Below, piece by piece: positions 1 through 56,480 of a stretch of DNA of 64,000 nucleotides (positions are counted from its first letter, which is position 1; each line of letters opens with the position of its first letter). The translations under genes and the position numbers were made by a program. The notes under the pieces are model-generated. The model was not told the origin of the DNA and did not search any database. It saw only the letters and a list, made by a program, of their open reading frames with translations. The stretch is taken from NCBI RefSeq assembly GCF_018320785.1, contig NC_054869.1, positions 43,117,789 through 43,181,788 on the forward strand, given 5' to 3'. Source of the stretch: Cheilinus undulatus (taxonomy: Eukaryota; Chordata; Actinopteri; Labriformes; Labridae).

Positions 1-720
1 GCTTGATGCTGGTGTCTTGAAGAGTTTGGTTACAGCGTGCAACTATTGACTGGACTACAATGTGTGATTCTGAAATTATAGACTCAGTGTAACAATCCCA
101 TTGTTATTAAAGGAACAATGAATGATTTTTGTATGTAAATTGCACTGTCTTTCTCTCATCTTGTAATTATGATGTCAAGCTCTGCAAACAGATTGCTTTG
201 TGAGACAAAAACCAGCTTGAAAACCTTCATCTCATAGAGGAGCCATTGTATACTACTGTACATCACCTCTTGGATGTTGAAAGATGTAAATAGATTCTTT
301 CAGCTCCAGATTGATTGCTACTCTCATGTATTTATCCTCTGTTGAAACTATCATTCCATAAAATCAATGTACTGTTTGCTACTTATTCCTGATATTCCAC
401 ATAGCCTGCTTTTTATAACATGCCGTGCCAATTCTGTATTTTTCTTTCAGTTATTTGTATCTGTTGAATCTTGAGTAGATGTAGATTTTTTTTATTTCAT
501 CTGTTGATATTTTTACACCTTTTTTTATCCAAATATTTCTGTATTTCAGTGACGATGTAAACACCAACCTGTTCTGCCTGCTGTTGTCTATTGGTGAGGA
601 TGAGTGTGTGTCTCTATCATAACCTGTCAATGATAAATGGTACTTTTTTCTGTGGTCTAAGTGAAAATGAGGTCCAGATTTGAATAAATTAAACACCACA
701 GTATGAAAATGTCTGATTTG
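1..720 (+). other. Possible 3' UTR end of an upstream plus-strand gene
   Basis: No convincing coding sequence is seen here on either strand. The stretch is AT-rich with U-rich runs and TGTAAATA-like words. It ends with a canonical AATAAA at 683-688, followed about 20-40 bases later by a GT-rich stretch (gtctgatttgt and gctgtgtc). That layout is what a plus-strand poly(A) site looks like. The gene itself would lie left of the window and cannot be named. Chance occurrence of AATAAA in AT-rich DNA is a real alternative, so confidence is low. Confidence 0.25.
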
Positions 721-1779
721 TAGATGCAGGCTGTGTCAGAAACTGCACACTTTTACACTACTCATGCTAAATGTGACGTCCTATTGGGGTTGTTGTTCAT
801 AGTGTGTAATTTTATATATGTAAGAAATCCCTAATTTTTCACTAGATTGGCCTAAATTTGGTATGGAATGGGAGGAAGCCCCCAAAATGTATTGCAGATT
901 GCTTACACCATCCAATAGCAGCCCTAGACTTTTAGTTAACAGCCCATATACGCAAAAAGGAACAAATACAATCTCTAATACCAAAATAGTTGGAACATTG
1001 TGTAAAAAACAAGCTGAATACAGTGATTTGCAAACCCCTTCAGCCTATATTTGATTATTGCACACAAGATATTTTAAGTCAAACTAATAATTGTTATTGC
1101 ATTTTGGAATTACACATCCGTTCTGAATTTGATGCCTGCAGCATGTTCCAAAAAAGTTGGGATACATGTTTTCCTCCAGCAACACCCTGTAAGCATCAGG
1201 GGACTGAGGACAGAGTTTGTAAATATTGAAGTGAAAATGTCTTCCATTCTTGCTTCTTAAGTTGATTAACAACGTGGGGTCTGTTCATGTATTTTGCACT
1301 TCATAATGCAGCACACATTTTCAATGGGAGACCGGTCTGGACTGCATGCAGGCCACTCTATTACCCTCTCTCTTTTACAATGAAGCCATGCTGTTGTAAC
1401 CAGTGCAGAATGTGGCTCAGCATTGTCTTGCTGAAATAAGCAGGCACATTGCTGAAAAACATATCAAAAGCATTATGTTGCTCCACAACCTAAGTGTACC
1501 TCTCAGTGGTAATTGTGCCTTCACAGACGTGTAGAATTACTCGTGCCATGGTCACTAATACGCTCCCACACAGATACTGGCTTTTGAGATTTGCTTTAAA
1601 AGCAATCTAGATTTTTTTTCCCTCTGTAGCCATGAGGACCATTATTTCCTAAAACAATTTGAAATGTCGACTTGTCAGACCACAGTACTCTTTCCCATTT
1701 TAGGTCAGTCCTTATCAGATGAGTTCAGGCCCAGAGAAGTCAGACATGCTTCTGGATGTTGCTTTGCATGGTAAACAGT

Positions 1780-2100
1780 AAATGGGCTTGAGCTGATATA
1801 GCACTTTTCTTGTCATCTGACTTCTCAAAGCACCTACCCATTCACACCCATTCACTACGGAGAATAGTACCTGAATGTTGCTAAGGAGAATTCATAGTGC
1901 CTGAATGTTGCTAAGGAGAATTTGCCACCAGTATTAGCTAATCTCATTCATAGCAACCATACACCTTTATGTAGCAGTGGGAGCAAATTAGGGTAAGTGT
2001 TTTGCCCAAGTACACATTAACGTGTGACTGCAGGAGCTGGAGACCAAACCCAAGACCTTCCAGTGACAGACTCTTCCTGTTGAGCCATAGTGTTAACTGA
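1780..2100. repeat. SINE-like dispersed repeat inside the Tc1 remnant
   Basis: This segment contains 'gtagcagtgggagcaaat', then 'ttgcccaag.acaca' and 'gcaggagctgg', in the same order as the copy at 62580-62750. That order is a common fish interspersed repeat. It interrupts the Tc1 arm sequence. Inside it, 1865-1924 is a tandem duplication of a 30-base unit carrying 'cctgaatgttgctaagga'; the two units differ at only a couple of bases. Confidence 0.55.
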
Positions 2101-2647
2101 CGTTTGCAGATGCAGCGAAACTGACAGTGGTTTTCTTAAGTGTTCTCAAGCCCATGTTTTAATATTCATCACAGAATGATGCCAGCTTTTAATGCAGTGC
2201 TGCCTCAGGCATCAATGGTCACAGGCATTCAAGTGCTGGATTTCGGCCTTGCTCCCTTACATACAGAGATTTCTCCAGATTCTTCAAATCTGTTGATATT
2301 ATGGACGAGAGATGATTAAATCTCTTAAATTCTATGTTATCTCTATGTCCCTTCCAATTGCACATTGAGAAACACTGTTCATAAAAAATTGGACTATTTA
2401 CCCACACAGTCTTTCATACAGTGGAGAACCTGGTACAATCATTGATTTTGAATGACTGAGCCATTCAGGAGGGCTCTTTTTACACCCAGTCATGGTCTAA
2501 CACGTCAGTAAACCTACTGTGGAATGTTCCAGGTGTTTTTTGAGTATTCCATATTATTCCCAGTCTTTTCTTGCCCCATGTCCTAATTATTGTGAAACAT
2601 GTTGCATGCATCAAATTTAGAATGTGTGTTAATTTCCAAAAAACAAC

Positions 2648-2822
2648 CCTCAGGGCGCAGATGTGGTTTGGAGCACACCCCGTGTGCGTGGGTGGCCTGG
2701 GTCCGAGTCCGGCCTGTGGCACCATTTCCCACATGTCTCTCACCGCTCACGTGTCCCTGTTTCTGATTCTGTCCTCCTCCATCAATGAAGGCGTAAAAAG
2801 CCAAAAAATATATCTTAAAACA
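2648..2822 (+). repeat. tRNA-derived SINE with 10-bp target duplication
   Basis: The left half is tRNA-like. A B-box-like GGTCCGAGTCC at 2700-2710 differs from the consensus GGTTCGANTCC at one fixed base. The right half is a pyrimidine-rich body ending in an A-rich tail (aaggcgtaaaaagcc, then taaaacaaa). The element is flanked by AAAAAACAAC at 2638-2647 and 2823-2832, a direct repeat consistent with LINE-driven insertion. It splits the Tc1-like arm, so it is younger than that element. A related copy lies at about 10770-10947. Confidence 0.75.
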
Positions 2823-2999
2823 AAAAAACAACATTTAGCGGTTTGAAAACTCACTATCTTGTCTTTGCGGTGTATTCAGTTAGTATAAGATGTTAAAATC
2901 ACAGCATTCTGGTTTTAATTCTCATTTTACATAACAACCCATCTTTTTCAGAATACTAGTTTGAATGTTTCATATGTTGTTAAATCAAATAACCCTGTA

Positions 3000-4560
3000 G
3001 CCATGTGAATAATTAACATGTTTTTAATCTTTTTTTATTCTATTTATGGACCAGTGGACGTACTAGCTTGTTGCTAATGAAGCTCAGACCAGCGATAACA
3101 TTAAAGAAGTACTGAGGACATAACATATTAATAAGATCTTAAACCCTCAATAATTAATCAGAAATAACTTACTGAAAGCAAGTTTTGTGTCATATTTTAT
3201 AACAATTTATTTACAATTTACAGTATTTTATTAAAAAGTGAAATACTCAAAGGTTTTGCATAGTAATTGTCAAATTAAAATGCAGTAAATATCGACACTA
3301 GGCGTTAGCTAATATCAGCGTTAGTTAATAGAAGAGTAGAGTAATTTTTCATTGGATTCTACCAAAAAGAGGTCAGTTAATTCTTTCTCATGATGTTGGT
3401 GTTCATTTGGTCTAAGTTTGAACACATTAAAACTACAGTACAAGCTAACAAACTTATACATTACAATTAACATCTTTCTCATTAGTCTTCTTTTTAGTGT
3501 TTGACAATCCATAGCACAAATCTGATTGCATCTATTGAATTTTATCCAGGAAAAACTAACAACATACTCAGAGTATGAGAAGTAACACCTATCCAAATGG
3601 CTCATTTTCCCACTCTAAGAGTGCTTCAAAAATAGAGAATAATCTCTGGTATTCTTTCTGGGTCCTGGAAGGCTTCAATCCAAGCGTGATCTTATTGCTG
3701 AGGTCTAATAATTTCATGGTTTATTTGACTGAAGGCTTTTTGTACAAAAATCATAACTGCTAAAGTTTTTAGTTGAGCTGCACATGGGAGCACAAATGGT
3801 ACCTTAACTTTATAAATTTTTCTACCTCCCTAATAAAATTCCTCAATACATCAGGATGAGCTGATGTTTGAACACAACAGCAAATATTCAAGAACATTCA
3901 ACATGAGTGAGTGGAAGGAATGACAATTTTACATCATGCAAACACCAGCCCATTTTGTGCGCATAATAAAGCTTCATCATTCTCTTTCTGCATGCAAATA
4001 TGTTTCTGCTGCTCTTCTGTTAACCCTGTGAAAACATCCAGTTGCACCTAGCATTAATAAAAAGGCAAAAACTGGCAGACATTATTGCTTCATTCGCCAT
4101 CTTAATGTAAAATTGTTAAGTGACTTCTGAAGAGTCCATGATTTATCATTCTTATGCCCTCCTTCCTGAGACTGCCACTCCTTCCATCTGACTGGGATAA
4201 TCTCTTCCTGTGAGGAAAATGGAAGGAGGATTTGCGGAAATCTTCAAGATTTTTTGGGGAGCAAATGTGTGAAAAGGGCTTTGCAGCCGAGGAATGCATC
4301 TGTGATGAGAATCCAGGTGGTTTGGCTGAACAAAATCTGCATCATCCACTAACAACATTGTCCTCCTGTGCTTCTTAGCTAATGTCTGCAGTCATTCTTC
4401 ACTGTATGGCGGTCTAGCAGCAAAAAAAAAAATTTGCTCTATGATTATTTAAAAATTGTTTTAAAAAAGATTCAACAGACATGCTTCAGTATCCAGCCAT
4501 GCTGCTGATTGTTGAGTCACTGGATTTTCACACAAGTTTGCCTCAGGCTCTTCTCAGACA
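3000..4560 (-). other. 3' flank and probable 3' UTR of wdr31
   Basis: This region lies downstream of the wdr31 stop codon. The first AATAAA on the minus strand is at 3725-3720, which would give a 3' UTR of about 840 bases; further candidates lie near 3230 and 3206. A 94-codon minus-strand open frame at 3321-3605 has no features I recognise and reads like chance in AT-rich DNA. I see no clear transposon boundaries here. Confidence 0.3.
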
Positions 4561-13295
<8,735 letters not shown>

Positions 13296-14601
13296 CTCTG
13301 CCAGGATCCTGCAAACACATGAACAAATTACACAACTTTACTTAAACAGTACTACTGACACAAAAAGAAGGTGAAAGGGCTTTGTACAGTTAAAACAGAA
13401 ACAAGTCAATAAACACAACAATAAACATAAACAGGCCCTTCACACAAATTTGATTAAAATGTAAGACCACAAACATTTACCATTACTATTTCTAAATTGT
13501 TAAGTGCAACCCTGCCTAGCTCTAGATTTTCTCCTTAGGTCACTTAATAACCCATCAATTCAGTTCAATCCAGTAGCATTATTTATTCTTCTACAGACAA
13601 TTTGTTTGGAGCAGCTTGCAAATGGAGACATGGATGAACACAGCAATAAGCAGAAAGCCAATAATCCTGCTTATCTGAGTGGTTATATTTCAGATTTGGA
13701 TATGTCCTATAGTTCTGTGGCTTGCCACCTGAAAAGAGGTGCTTTGTTCCCTTGTGACTGTTTTTGGTGAAATGGGCAAGGGCCTTATATTGGTAATTGC
13801 CTAGTGCCTCCAAATTACTAAACCAGCCTCCGCTTACAATGAAAGCAGGTATCAATATAGTTTGATTTTAACTTATATGGTACTAAAGATGAAACTTTGA
13901 GTATTGTGACAACCCTGTTAGAGGCTCACCTATATATGACAGACATCCAATTTTAAGTCTCTTGCTATAAAATATCTTGCATAAGAGTAAGACACCAGTC
14001 TTCAAAGAGATTAAATCACACATCCTCACGCAAACTCGACTTTCTCTCTCTCTCCCTATCTAGCTCTCTAACACACACATACAGCTAAGCTCCACCTCGT
14101 TATCCCAGCGTACTCCTCAAACAAATCGACAGGAAGGAGAGGGCTTAAATCCTATTAGAGCCGCATCATTACTGTCACAAGGAATTAGTCGCTCCAAAAC
14201 ACCTGTTATGAACTGTGCTGGCGCTCATTACGCAACAACAAAAACAATAAATGTTTACCGTAATTACTATACTGAAAACAGATCTTGAATGGTAATAAAT
14301 ACACAGTTACGGGGGTAAGGTGATGCAGGATTTCTTACCTGTCACTAGCAGGTTTGCAGTGATGTGTGACGCTGACGTGATGATGCTAGCTCAGTAGCAT
14401 GCTAACTAATCTTTATCCGTCATTCCAAGGTAAATGATGCACTAACAGCACAGAAACATGGAAAAACAGCCGTGAAAACTTGCTCTAGTCGTGTTTGAAA
14501 CAACCGAGAAGCACTTCCAACAAAGTGCCATGATAAAAAGTTGTTCAAACGGCGTAGAGAAAGTGCAGAGAAGTGTCTTTTAACTTAACGGACCCATCCC
14601 T

Positions 14602-14652
14602 CTCTCCATAGCGACGCTTTCTCGTTTCTAGGCGAGGGCGACGTCACGTGAC
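14602..14652 (-). promoter_or_regulatory. wdr31 promoter core: CLEAR/E-box palindrome and X-box-like site
   Basis: GTCACGTGAC at 14643-14652 is an exact match to the palindromic CLEAR/E-box consensus bound by MiT/TFE and USF-type bHLH factors. At 14602-14615, the minus strand reads GTCGCTATGGAGAG, close to the RFX X-box (GTTGCCATGGNAAC-like) used by many ciliary genes. Local CpG density is higher than in the flanks. Both sites lie just upstream of, or around, the expected start of wdr31. Binding is inferred from sequence only. Confidence 0.5.
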
Positions 14653-16020
14653 ACAAGGCAGGAAGTAAACGAAAACTTTAATCCTTCAAAATAAAATTCG
14701 ACGTGAATTATTTTTGCTTTTCGACTGTTTACTTGTTTTTTTACTCTTAGGAAGAAAACAATATTAAAAGTCCGGCAATTCTATAAAAAAAAATCCAAGT
14801 CGAAATAAAGGTGGTAAGTCATAATTATGATGTAGTAAGTCTTAGGTTAGTTATAGGATAAAAAGTCGAAATTATCTATCTGATTATGGCTTTTTCATAA
14901 TTCCGACCTTTTATCTATTTACTGTGACTTAACATATCTCAAATACAAGTGCAAGTACATTAAAACAGAACAACATAGAAAGAAAGAAATTCTAACAAAA
15001 TCAAAAGATAAAATCATCATGTGCCAAAGTGCATTGGCCCACTGGGAAAATGCCCTGTGTGCCAGATTACATTTAACTTACATAAAACTGAAAATAAAGA
15101 TAAAAAAAAAAACTATACAAATTCTATTAGCCTCTTTAATGCTCATTTGTATGGGCACTCCAATAGAGCAAGTTACCTTTGGCATAGACGAAATCACTCA
15201 TACCCTAGATTTCTTTTAACTGAACTGGGCTTTTAATATCTAATTACATTATTTGTGACAATAATTTTTCAATACAGCCCGTTTTGTGATGTTAAAAGTC
15301 TCGTTCTTATCAGTATTTGTGTGCTCTTTGAAAAGCAACACTTTCAATTGAAAAGCATTAGAATTGCAGGCTCTTAGCACTGTGGGTACACAATTTTTGT
15401 AAAAGTTTTTAAGTTGTGGAAGTACATTTCTGAGTATAACCCAAGGTAATATACATAATTAACAGGTTTTATATCCACTGAAATTTTGCCTAATGTCTTT
15501 AACATATTTTAATTTTGAACAACCATGTCACCTCAAGTAAGTAAATTTGGTAACAAAGACTGAAAGGCGCATTTTGACCCAGAAAGTGCTCTGCCACAGA
15601 ATTAAGTACATCATCTAAGTTGGTACCCTGGTGGGACTTCTCTAAAAGAGTATTTACTCATGCTACAAAAGTTGCCCAAAGGCTTTCTGGGAAAACTATT
15701 GTATGCAAATTAAGGGATGTTATCAAATAACTGGAATACAATGAACAAAAATACTTCTTATTTAGAAATAAAAATGTGTTCTATCATCTCAGAAAAATAG
15801 AGCTGAAATAGATGTTTTGGATATTTAAGTTAACACAACTCATTTTTTTAACAGCCTTTTACTGTTCGGCCTTACAGTGCAGGGCAGGCACCCACATTCA
15901 GAGGCTGTAGTTGTCAATGTACTGGTCGCAGGATTGACTCCTGGTCTCAGCACTGTTAGGTGCCACACAATGCTGAATGTTACTGATAAAGATTAGTCAT
16001 ATATGTATTTATGAATAAAC
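14653..16020. other. Intergenic AT-rich DNA
   Basis: No gene is seen. A degenerate tRNA-like SINE fragment may lie at about 15850-15970 (a B-box-like 'ggtcgcaggattgactcc'), but I could not confirm it. The rest is low-complexity AT-rich DNA. Confidence 0.4.
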
Positions 16021-17820
16021 AATACTTTTTGCTGCTATTGAAGCCCACCACTAGATGGTAATTCTAGATTCCTTCTTTGCTACAACACCTTCCTCAGGTG
16101 TATAAAATGAAATACCTAGCCATGAAGTCTCCATTTGAAACATCTGTGATACAAAATGGGGCATTCTGAAGAGCTCAGTGACTTCAAGCGAGGTATTGTG
16201 ATACATGCCACCTTTGCAATAAGACATATAATTCATATTTCATCCCTGCTGGATATTCCACTGTCAACTGTACATGATGTTATTAGAAAGTGGAAGCATT
16301 TAGGAACAACAGCAACTTAGCCACAAGTTGGAAGACCTCGTAAAATCCCAGAGAGAGGTCAATGATTGTTAAGGCACATGGTTCATAAAAGTCACCAACA
16401 CTCTGCTGATCCCATAGCTGAGGTGTTCTAAACTTCCACTGGCATTAATGTAAGCATAAAACTGTGTGGCGGGAGCTTCGTGGAATATGTTTCCATGGCC
16501 AAGCAGCTGCATGCAAGCCTCACATCTTCAAGTCCAATGCCAAGCATCAGATGGAGTGGTGTAAGCTGTAAAGCACACCAATGCTGTGGAGCAGTGGAAA
16601 AGTGTTCTGTGGAGTGACCAATCACACTTCTATGTATGGCAGTCAGATGGGTGAGTCTTGGCTGGTGGGTATCAATAGAACATTTGCTTTCTGACTGCAT
16701 TGTGCCAACTGTGAACTTTGGTGGAGGAGGGATAATTGTGTGGGGCTGTTTCTCAGGTTCTGGTCTAGGGCTCCTTTGCTCCTATGAAGGGCAATCTTAA
16801 TACTTCAACATATCAAGACATTTTGGAAAATGATATGCTTCCAACTCTGTGGCAGCAGTTCCAGGAAGGCCATTAAATATTCCAACATGACTGTACCCCA
16901 AAACAAGGACTCTAAAGACATGGTTTGATGAGTTTGGTGTTGAAGAACTTTACTGGCCCAACAGAGTCCTGACCTCAACCTCATCGAGAACCTTTGGGAT
17001 GAACTGAAACGGAGATTGTGAGGCCTTTTAATCCAACATCACTGCCTGACCTCATAAAAGTTCTACAGAATGAATGGGCACAAATTCCCACAGAAACACT
17101 CCAAGGTTAGAGGCTGTTATAGCTGTAAAAGGGAGGAGTACTCCATGTTAAAGTGTATTAATTTGACTGCAATGTCAATACAGTCCCTGTTTAACCTGGC
17201 ACGCCAGATGGATTTGTTTCACACATCCATCTGGAAAACCTCTCATAGACAGCGATTGGGAAAGGGCAGAGCCTTTGAAAAAAACTCTGAGGGTGATTGG
17301 ATGAACGTTCTGTCTGTCACATCTTTACGGGCCAATCAGAACAACAAAACATGTGATGTAGCCACTACTAAGCTGCGCCCCTACCGAGGAGTAAACTCCA
17401 TACAGAACTGCATAACGCGAACCATGTCGACTGTAGACATGTCAGTACATGACTTTTGTCGTTTTTGAAAAGAAAATCACTCAGTGCTCTTGTTTGTTCT
17501 TTTATCGAAGAAATGTTGTCAAGTTCTGATAAAACTGGTGCTCTAGCAGCAGCCACTCTAATGTCTTCTGCCATTATTGCACTGACCTCTTGTTGCTGCT
17601 TGCTTACGTCACAACTCCGCCACACCCGAAAGTGCTTCCCTTCGTCGCTGATTGGTCCTGTTGCTTTCTAACCGGGCCCAAACGGTTCAGACAGTAGCTT
17701 TGCAAGATGGATTTGCCAGTAAGAACCACGGAAACGGGCGTATCCATCTACTTTGCAAGGTTAGTCCCTGTTGGTGTGATGGTCAGACAGCCAAATAGGT
17801 AAGTTCATATAGTGTAGACA
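16020..17820 (+). mobile_element. Tc1-like element with broken transposase, split by a nested MITE
   Basis: The plus strand from about 16150 carries a Tc1-like transposase remnant: 'GHSEELSDFKRGIV', a 'VIRKWKHLGTTAT' segment, 'WSDQSHFYVWQSDG', then 'NFGGGGIIVWGCFSGSG' and 'DLNLIENLWDELK'-like text. Frameshifts and in-frame stops disable it. The 3' inverted-repeat end 'tcatatagtgta' lies at 17804-17816; the 5' end is missing. The 3' arm is interrupted at 17192-17763 by a different element, so the Tc1 copy is the older of the two. Confidence 0.8.
17192..17763 (-). mobile_element. Hairpin-ended non-autonomous element with 9-bp target duplication
   Basis: The ends are TAACCTGGCA and TTGCAAGGTTA, imperfect inverted repeats, each followed inside by a 'agatggat' segment and its inverse, so each end can fold on itself. 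GTCCCTGTT flanks both sides (17183-17191 and 17764-17772) and restores the continuous Tc1 3' arm when joined. The minus strand carries a 'MAEDIRVAAARAPV' start, then 'SSIKEQTRALSDFLF', resembling the segment before the Walker A motif in RecQ-type helicases; the copy at 38.6 kb shares it. CpG content is clearly above that of the surroundings. It is 572 bases long, too short to encode a transposase. The superfamily is unresolved: a 9-bp duplication fits Mutator-like elements, but no MULE protein is visible. Confidence 0.75.
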
Positions 17821-19080
17821 ATGTACTCTAAGACTGATTGAATAAGGATGATGATGAAATGACCAAGACCAAACAGCAGTGCTGTATTGCAGGGTATAGG
17901 CTGGTATTCAGAGTAGTAGCTACTTTTTATCAGTTTGCTTCCGTCATCTTAATTTCATAATGATCCTCCTTAATGTCTAAAATCAATTAGCAGAAGATGC
18001 AACATATAAAAAGAAAAAAAACTAAAATTATATTTTGCAGGAGTTTGTGTAAAGCTGAATCTTATCTTTAAACAAGATAATGCTGAACAAATCATGGGTT
18101 AAAATGTTACTGACCTGTAGCTGTGCGTCTCTCTGGAGAGCTCGTGCCGACCCTCATTACAGACACAGGTTGAATGGCTCCCTGAGCTGGAAATCTGGGA
18201 CACATCAGACACGTCCCTGGACAGCTGTGATTAATTCTACAAGAACCATTTTGTAGTTTTATTCTTTATATCATGATGTAGGTACGTGTGCTTCACTGTA
18301 GCTCTTATTTTGTGCCTATACTTGGTAGAGAGAGTGAGAAAATATAAAACAGGTTTTACTTTATGAGCTGGTTTTTAACAAATAAATTACATGCAATTAA
18401 GCACAGACTCACTGGGATGTCCCCATTTAAATGGTGCAAATAGGCCACTTAGTTAGGTTGCAATCAACACAGCTCAATACCTACGTGAGGTGACCTCAAA
18501 AGTAACTTTGTTTGCTGAAAATGGTTCGACTGAGATCGACGGGAGTTACACTATTTAATGAGTTTGTTCAGCGTTCAGTTGACTGTGTTTATTATGATAT
18601 TGTGCAACTTAATGGAGCCAAATCTTTCATTGTCACCAAATGCACTTGTTTAAACTGTGAAAACTTAAGTTTTCCTATTTTTTCTACTTCTTTTTTTATG
18701 CCAATGTCTTATATTGGTCTGCTGAATGACTATGTTAAACAGTATGTGGCCCACCAAGAATTATAGATGGAAAAATCTAAGGCCAGACTTTGAACACATG
18801 AAAAGCTTTAAAGAAAAACTTGCCTCTAAAGCAGAATTTAAATCAGAGGCCTACCCACATCTGACACAGCCTCCCACTCAATAGTATTACTTGGTTTGAA
18901 CTGAGGACACTTCATGGAAACAATACCTTATAAGGCGTATTTACTAGAGAGAAAAACAACCTTTTGTTTCATTCAAACATGTCTCACAATGTGGAGAAAT
19001 GCGCTTAAAAAGACACTTCCACATTCACACTGGAAGTAGTCCCAGGATGCACATGAGATAATACTTCCTTGATCCTCGAA
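17820..19080. other. Intergenic DNA
   Basis: AT-rich, with no supported gene. At 19061-19088 there is a LINE-tail-like 'cttgatcctcgaaggggaat' next to the Tc1-like element that follows. Nothing else is recognised. Confidence 0.4.
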
Positions 19081-19089
19081 GGGGAATTT

Positions 19090-20042
<953 letters not shown>

Positions 20043-20778
20043 AGGCCCCATCCACACATACTGGCATTTCATCCACATGGAGGGACAGAGGTAACAGGCA
20101 GGACAAATTATCCTACGTTTAAATAACACATTGAAAATATCTGCTTGACAACTTATTATGGAGCCAGGAACAAGCCCAAATAAGCAACTACACTTTAGAA
20201 ACAAGCCAAAAAAAAAAAAAACACACAACTACCAATATTTATAAGCAACTTTACAGAAAAACAAGCCAAAAGTTGCTTAAAATAAGCGGACTTGGCAACA
20301 CTGACCAGGTCCCATAGTGAACAAATCTGTAATACTTAACGTTTCATCTGCATGTGGGCAGCCAACTGCATCCTTCTTGAAACAACTATTTCATAGATAG
20401 TGTAGCCCACTTAAGCCGTGCATGTGTCGAACCAAAACAACAATGGTGGATTACAGGGTTGTGTTCATGCTGCAGAAGCTATAGCTTTTTCATCAAAATC
20501 TACTGCTCCTTTACCACCACGGAGAACAACCAGAAGGGCAACTAGGAGAAAGTTTATGGCAGTTTTCTGTAATCTTCTTCTCTTTTTTGGTGCCTTTCCA
20601 TGGCAGCAATACAGCGCCACTTACAGGCTTGGCATATATACTACAGCATTTTCAGACGTTTTTAGTTGTTCCGTGCTTACGTGGACATTCCCTGAAATGA
20701 TCCCATATTTACGGAAAACTTTTTCAAAACGAAACAGAAATATGTCGTTTTCGCCTTCGTGTGAACAAGGCATAAGTC
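20043..20778. mobile_element. MITE, hAT-like, with decayed terminal repeats
   Basis: The left end AGGCCCCATCCACACATAC and the inverse of the right end (ATGCCTTGTTCACACGAA) are related inverted repeats of a type common in fish non-autonomous hAT elements. The interior has no transposase frame; a 132-codon frame at 20418 shows no recognisable domain. No target duplication was found. Confidence 0.5.
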
Positions 20779-20779
20779 A

Positions 20780-21597
20780 GAGGTACTTTCATTTTTGTCC
20801 AGACCAGTTTCATTAGTTTGTTCTAAAATTATGCTGTTGAACCACAGTTCAAAAGCAATGTCTGATTTTCATTAGCTCATTTTCAGTAATTTTTAATTTT
20901 AATTCATTATTACTTTTGTCAGTTTCAGGTTATTTCAGTGACCATTGTGGGGTTTGCTTTCCTTAATGGAACAGTACCAACAGTTTTGTACATGTGTAAA
21001 TAGCTTGGTCTGGTTTTTAATGCAAACCAGGTACCAGAAGTCTGTATGGGCATTTAGGAAATTTAAAAACTTACAGCATATTGTATAATTAAGTTGAATA
21101 TCTGATATTGAAAAATGAAGCAGTGTTGCTTTGTGGACGAACTTCTTTTAAAACAACTACCTAGGGTAGTTAACCACTGGGAAAAACTCCATAAGAAAAA
21201 CAGAGGCTATTTTTTCTATTTCTGTTGTATCTATGGTTATTCAACCCATAATTATATCTACAGAGCCCCTAGTATGTTTATAAGGTCCACTTAAGAAGGC
21301 CCCTCAGTTTGGGCTAAAGTTCCTGATATGCCCCCCTTTAACTACGCCCCTGTTCAAAACCAGCTAAAACCTCGTCATATGAGCTTTATGGTGATTTAGG
21401 GCTATCTACACGACAATACGCTCATTTTATTAGCACAAAAATACTCCTTCTAAAAGACAATACTGGATGTACGGTTACTGTGTGGAGGAAATTTGTAGAA
21501 ATCTAACGATAAAATTCCCTATAAAATGCATCATCCTGACACATATAGTGACGATGCTCCACTAGTTTCTCCCACAAAGCTCAAACCATGAATTTTA
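20780..21597. other. Intergenic DNA upstream of gnaq
   Basis: No gene or transposon boundary that I can defend. CpG content starts to rise near 21540 towards the gnaq promoter. Confidence 0.4.

Positions 21598-56480
<34,883 letters not shown>

Larger units (their letters stand above)
1090..2990 (-). mobile_element. Tc1/mariner-like transposon remnant, interrupted by two insertions
   Basis: Read on the minus strand, about 2470 to 2160 matches the start of a fish Tc1-like transposase with its helix-turn-helix region, now broken by frameshifts and stops. The DNA flanking it is the usual non-coding arm of this family: a 'gttccaaaaaagttggga' type end near 1145-1165, and a related arm at 2520-2650 that resumes at 2833-2950. 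The element is split at 1780-2100 by a SINE-like repeat and at 2648-2822 by a tRNA-derived SINE. It is dead: there is no open frame across the catalytic region. Family assignment rests on my recall of common fish repeats, not on a search. Confidence 0.7.

Noticed and set aside
2648..2822. A functional tRNA gene
   Set aside because: The tRNA-like head cannot form a full cloverleaf, carries an A-rich SINE body and tail, and has a target-site duplication.
15850..15970. A third tRNA-derived SINE
   Set aside because: Only a B-box-like word is visible; there is no matching body, tail or flanking repeat.
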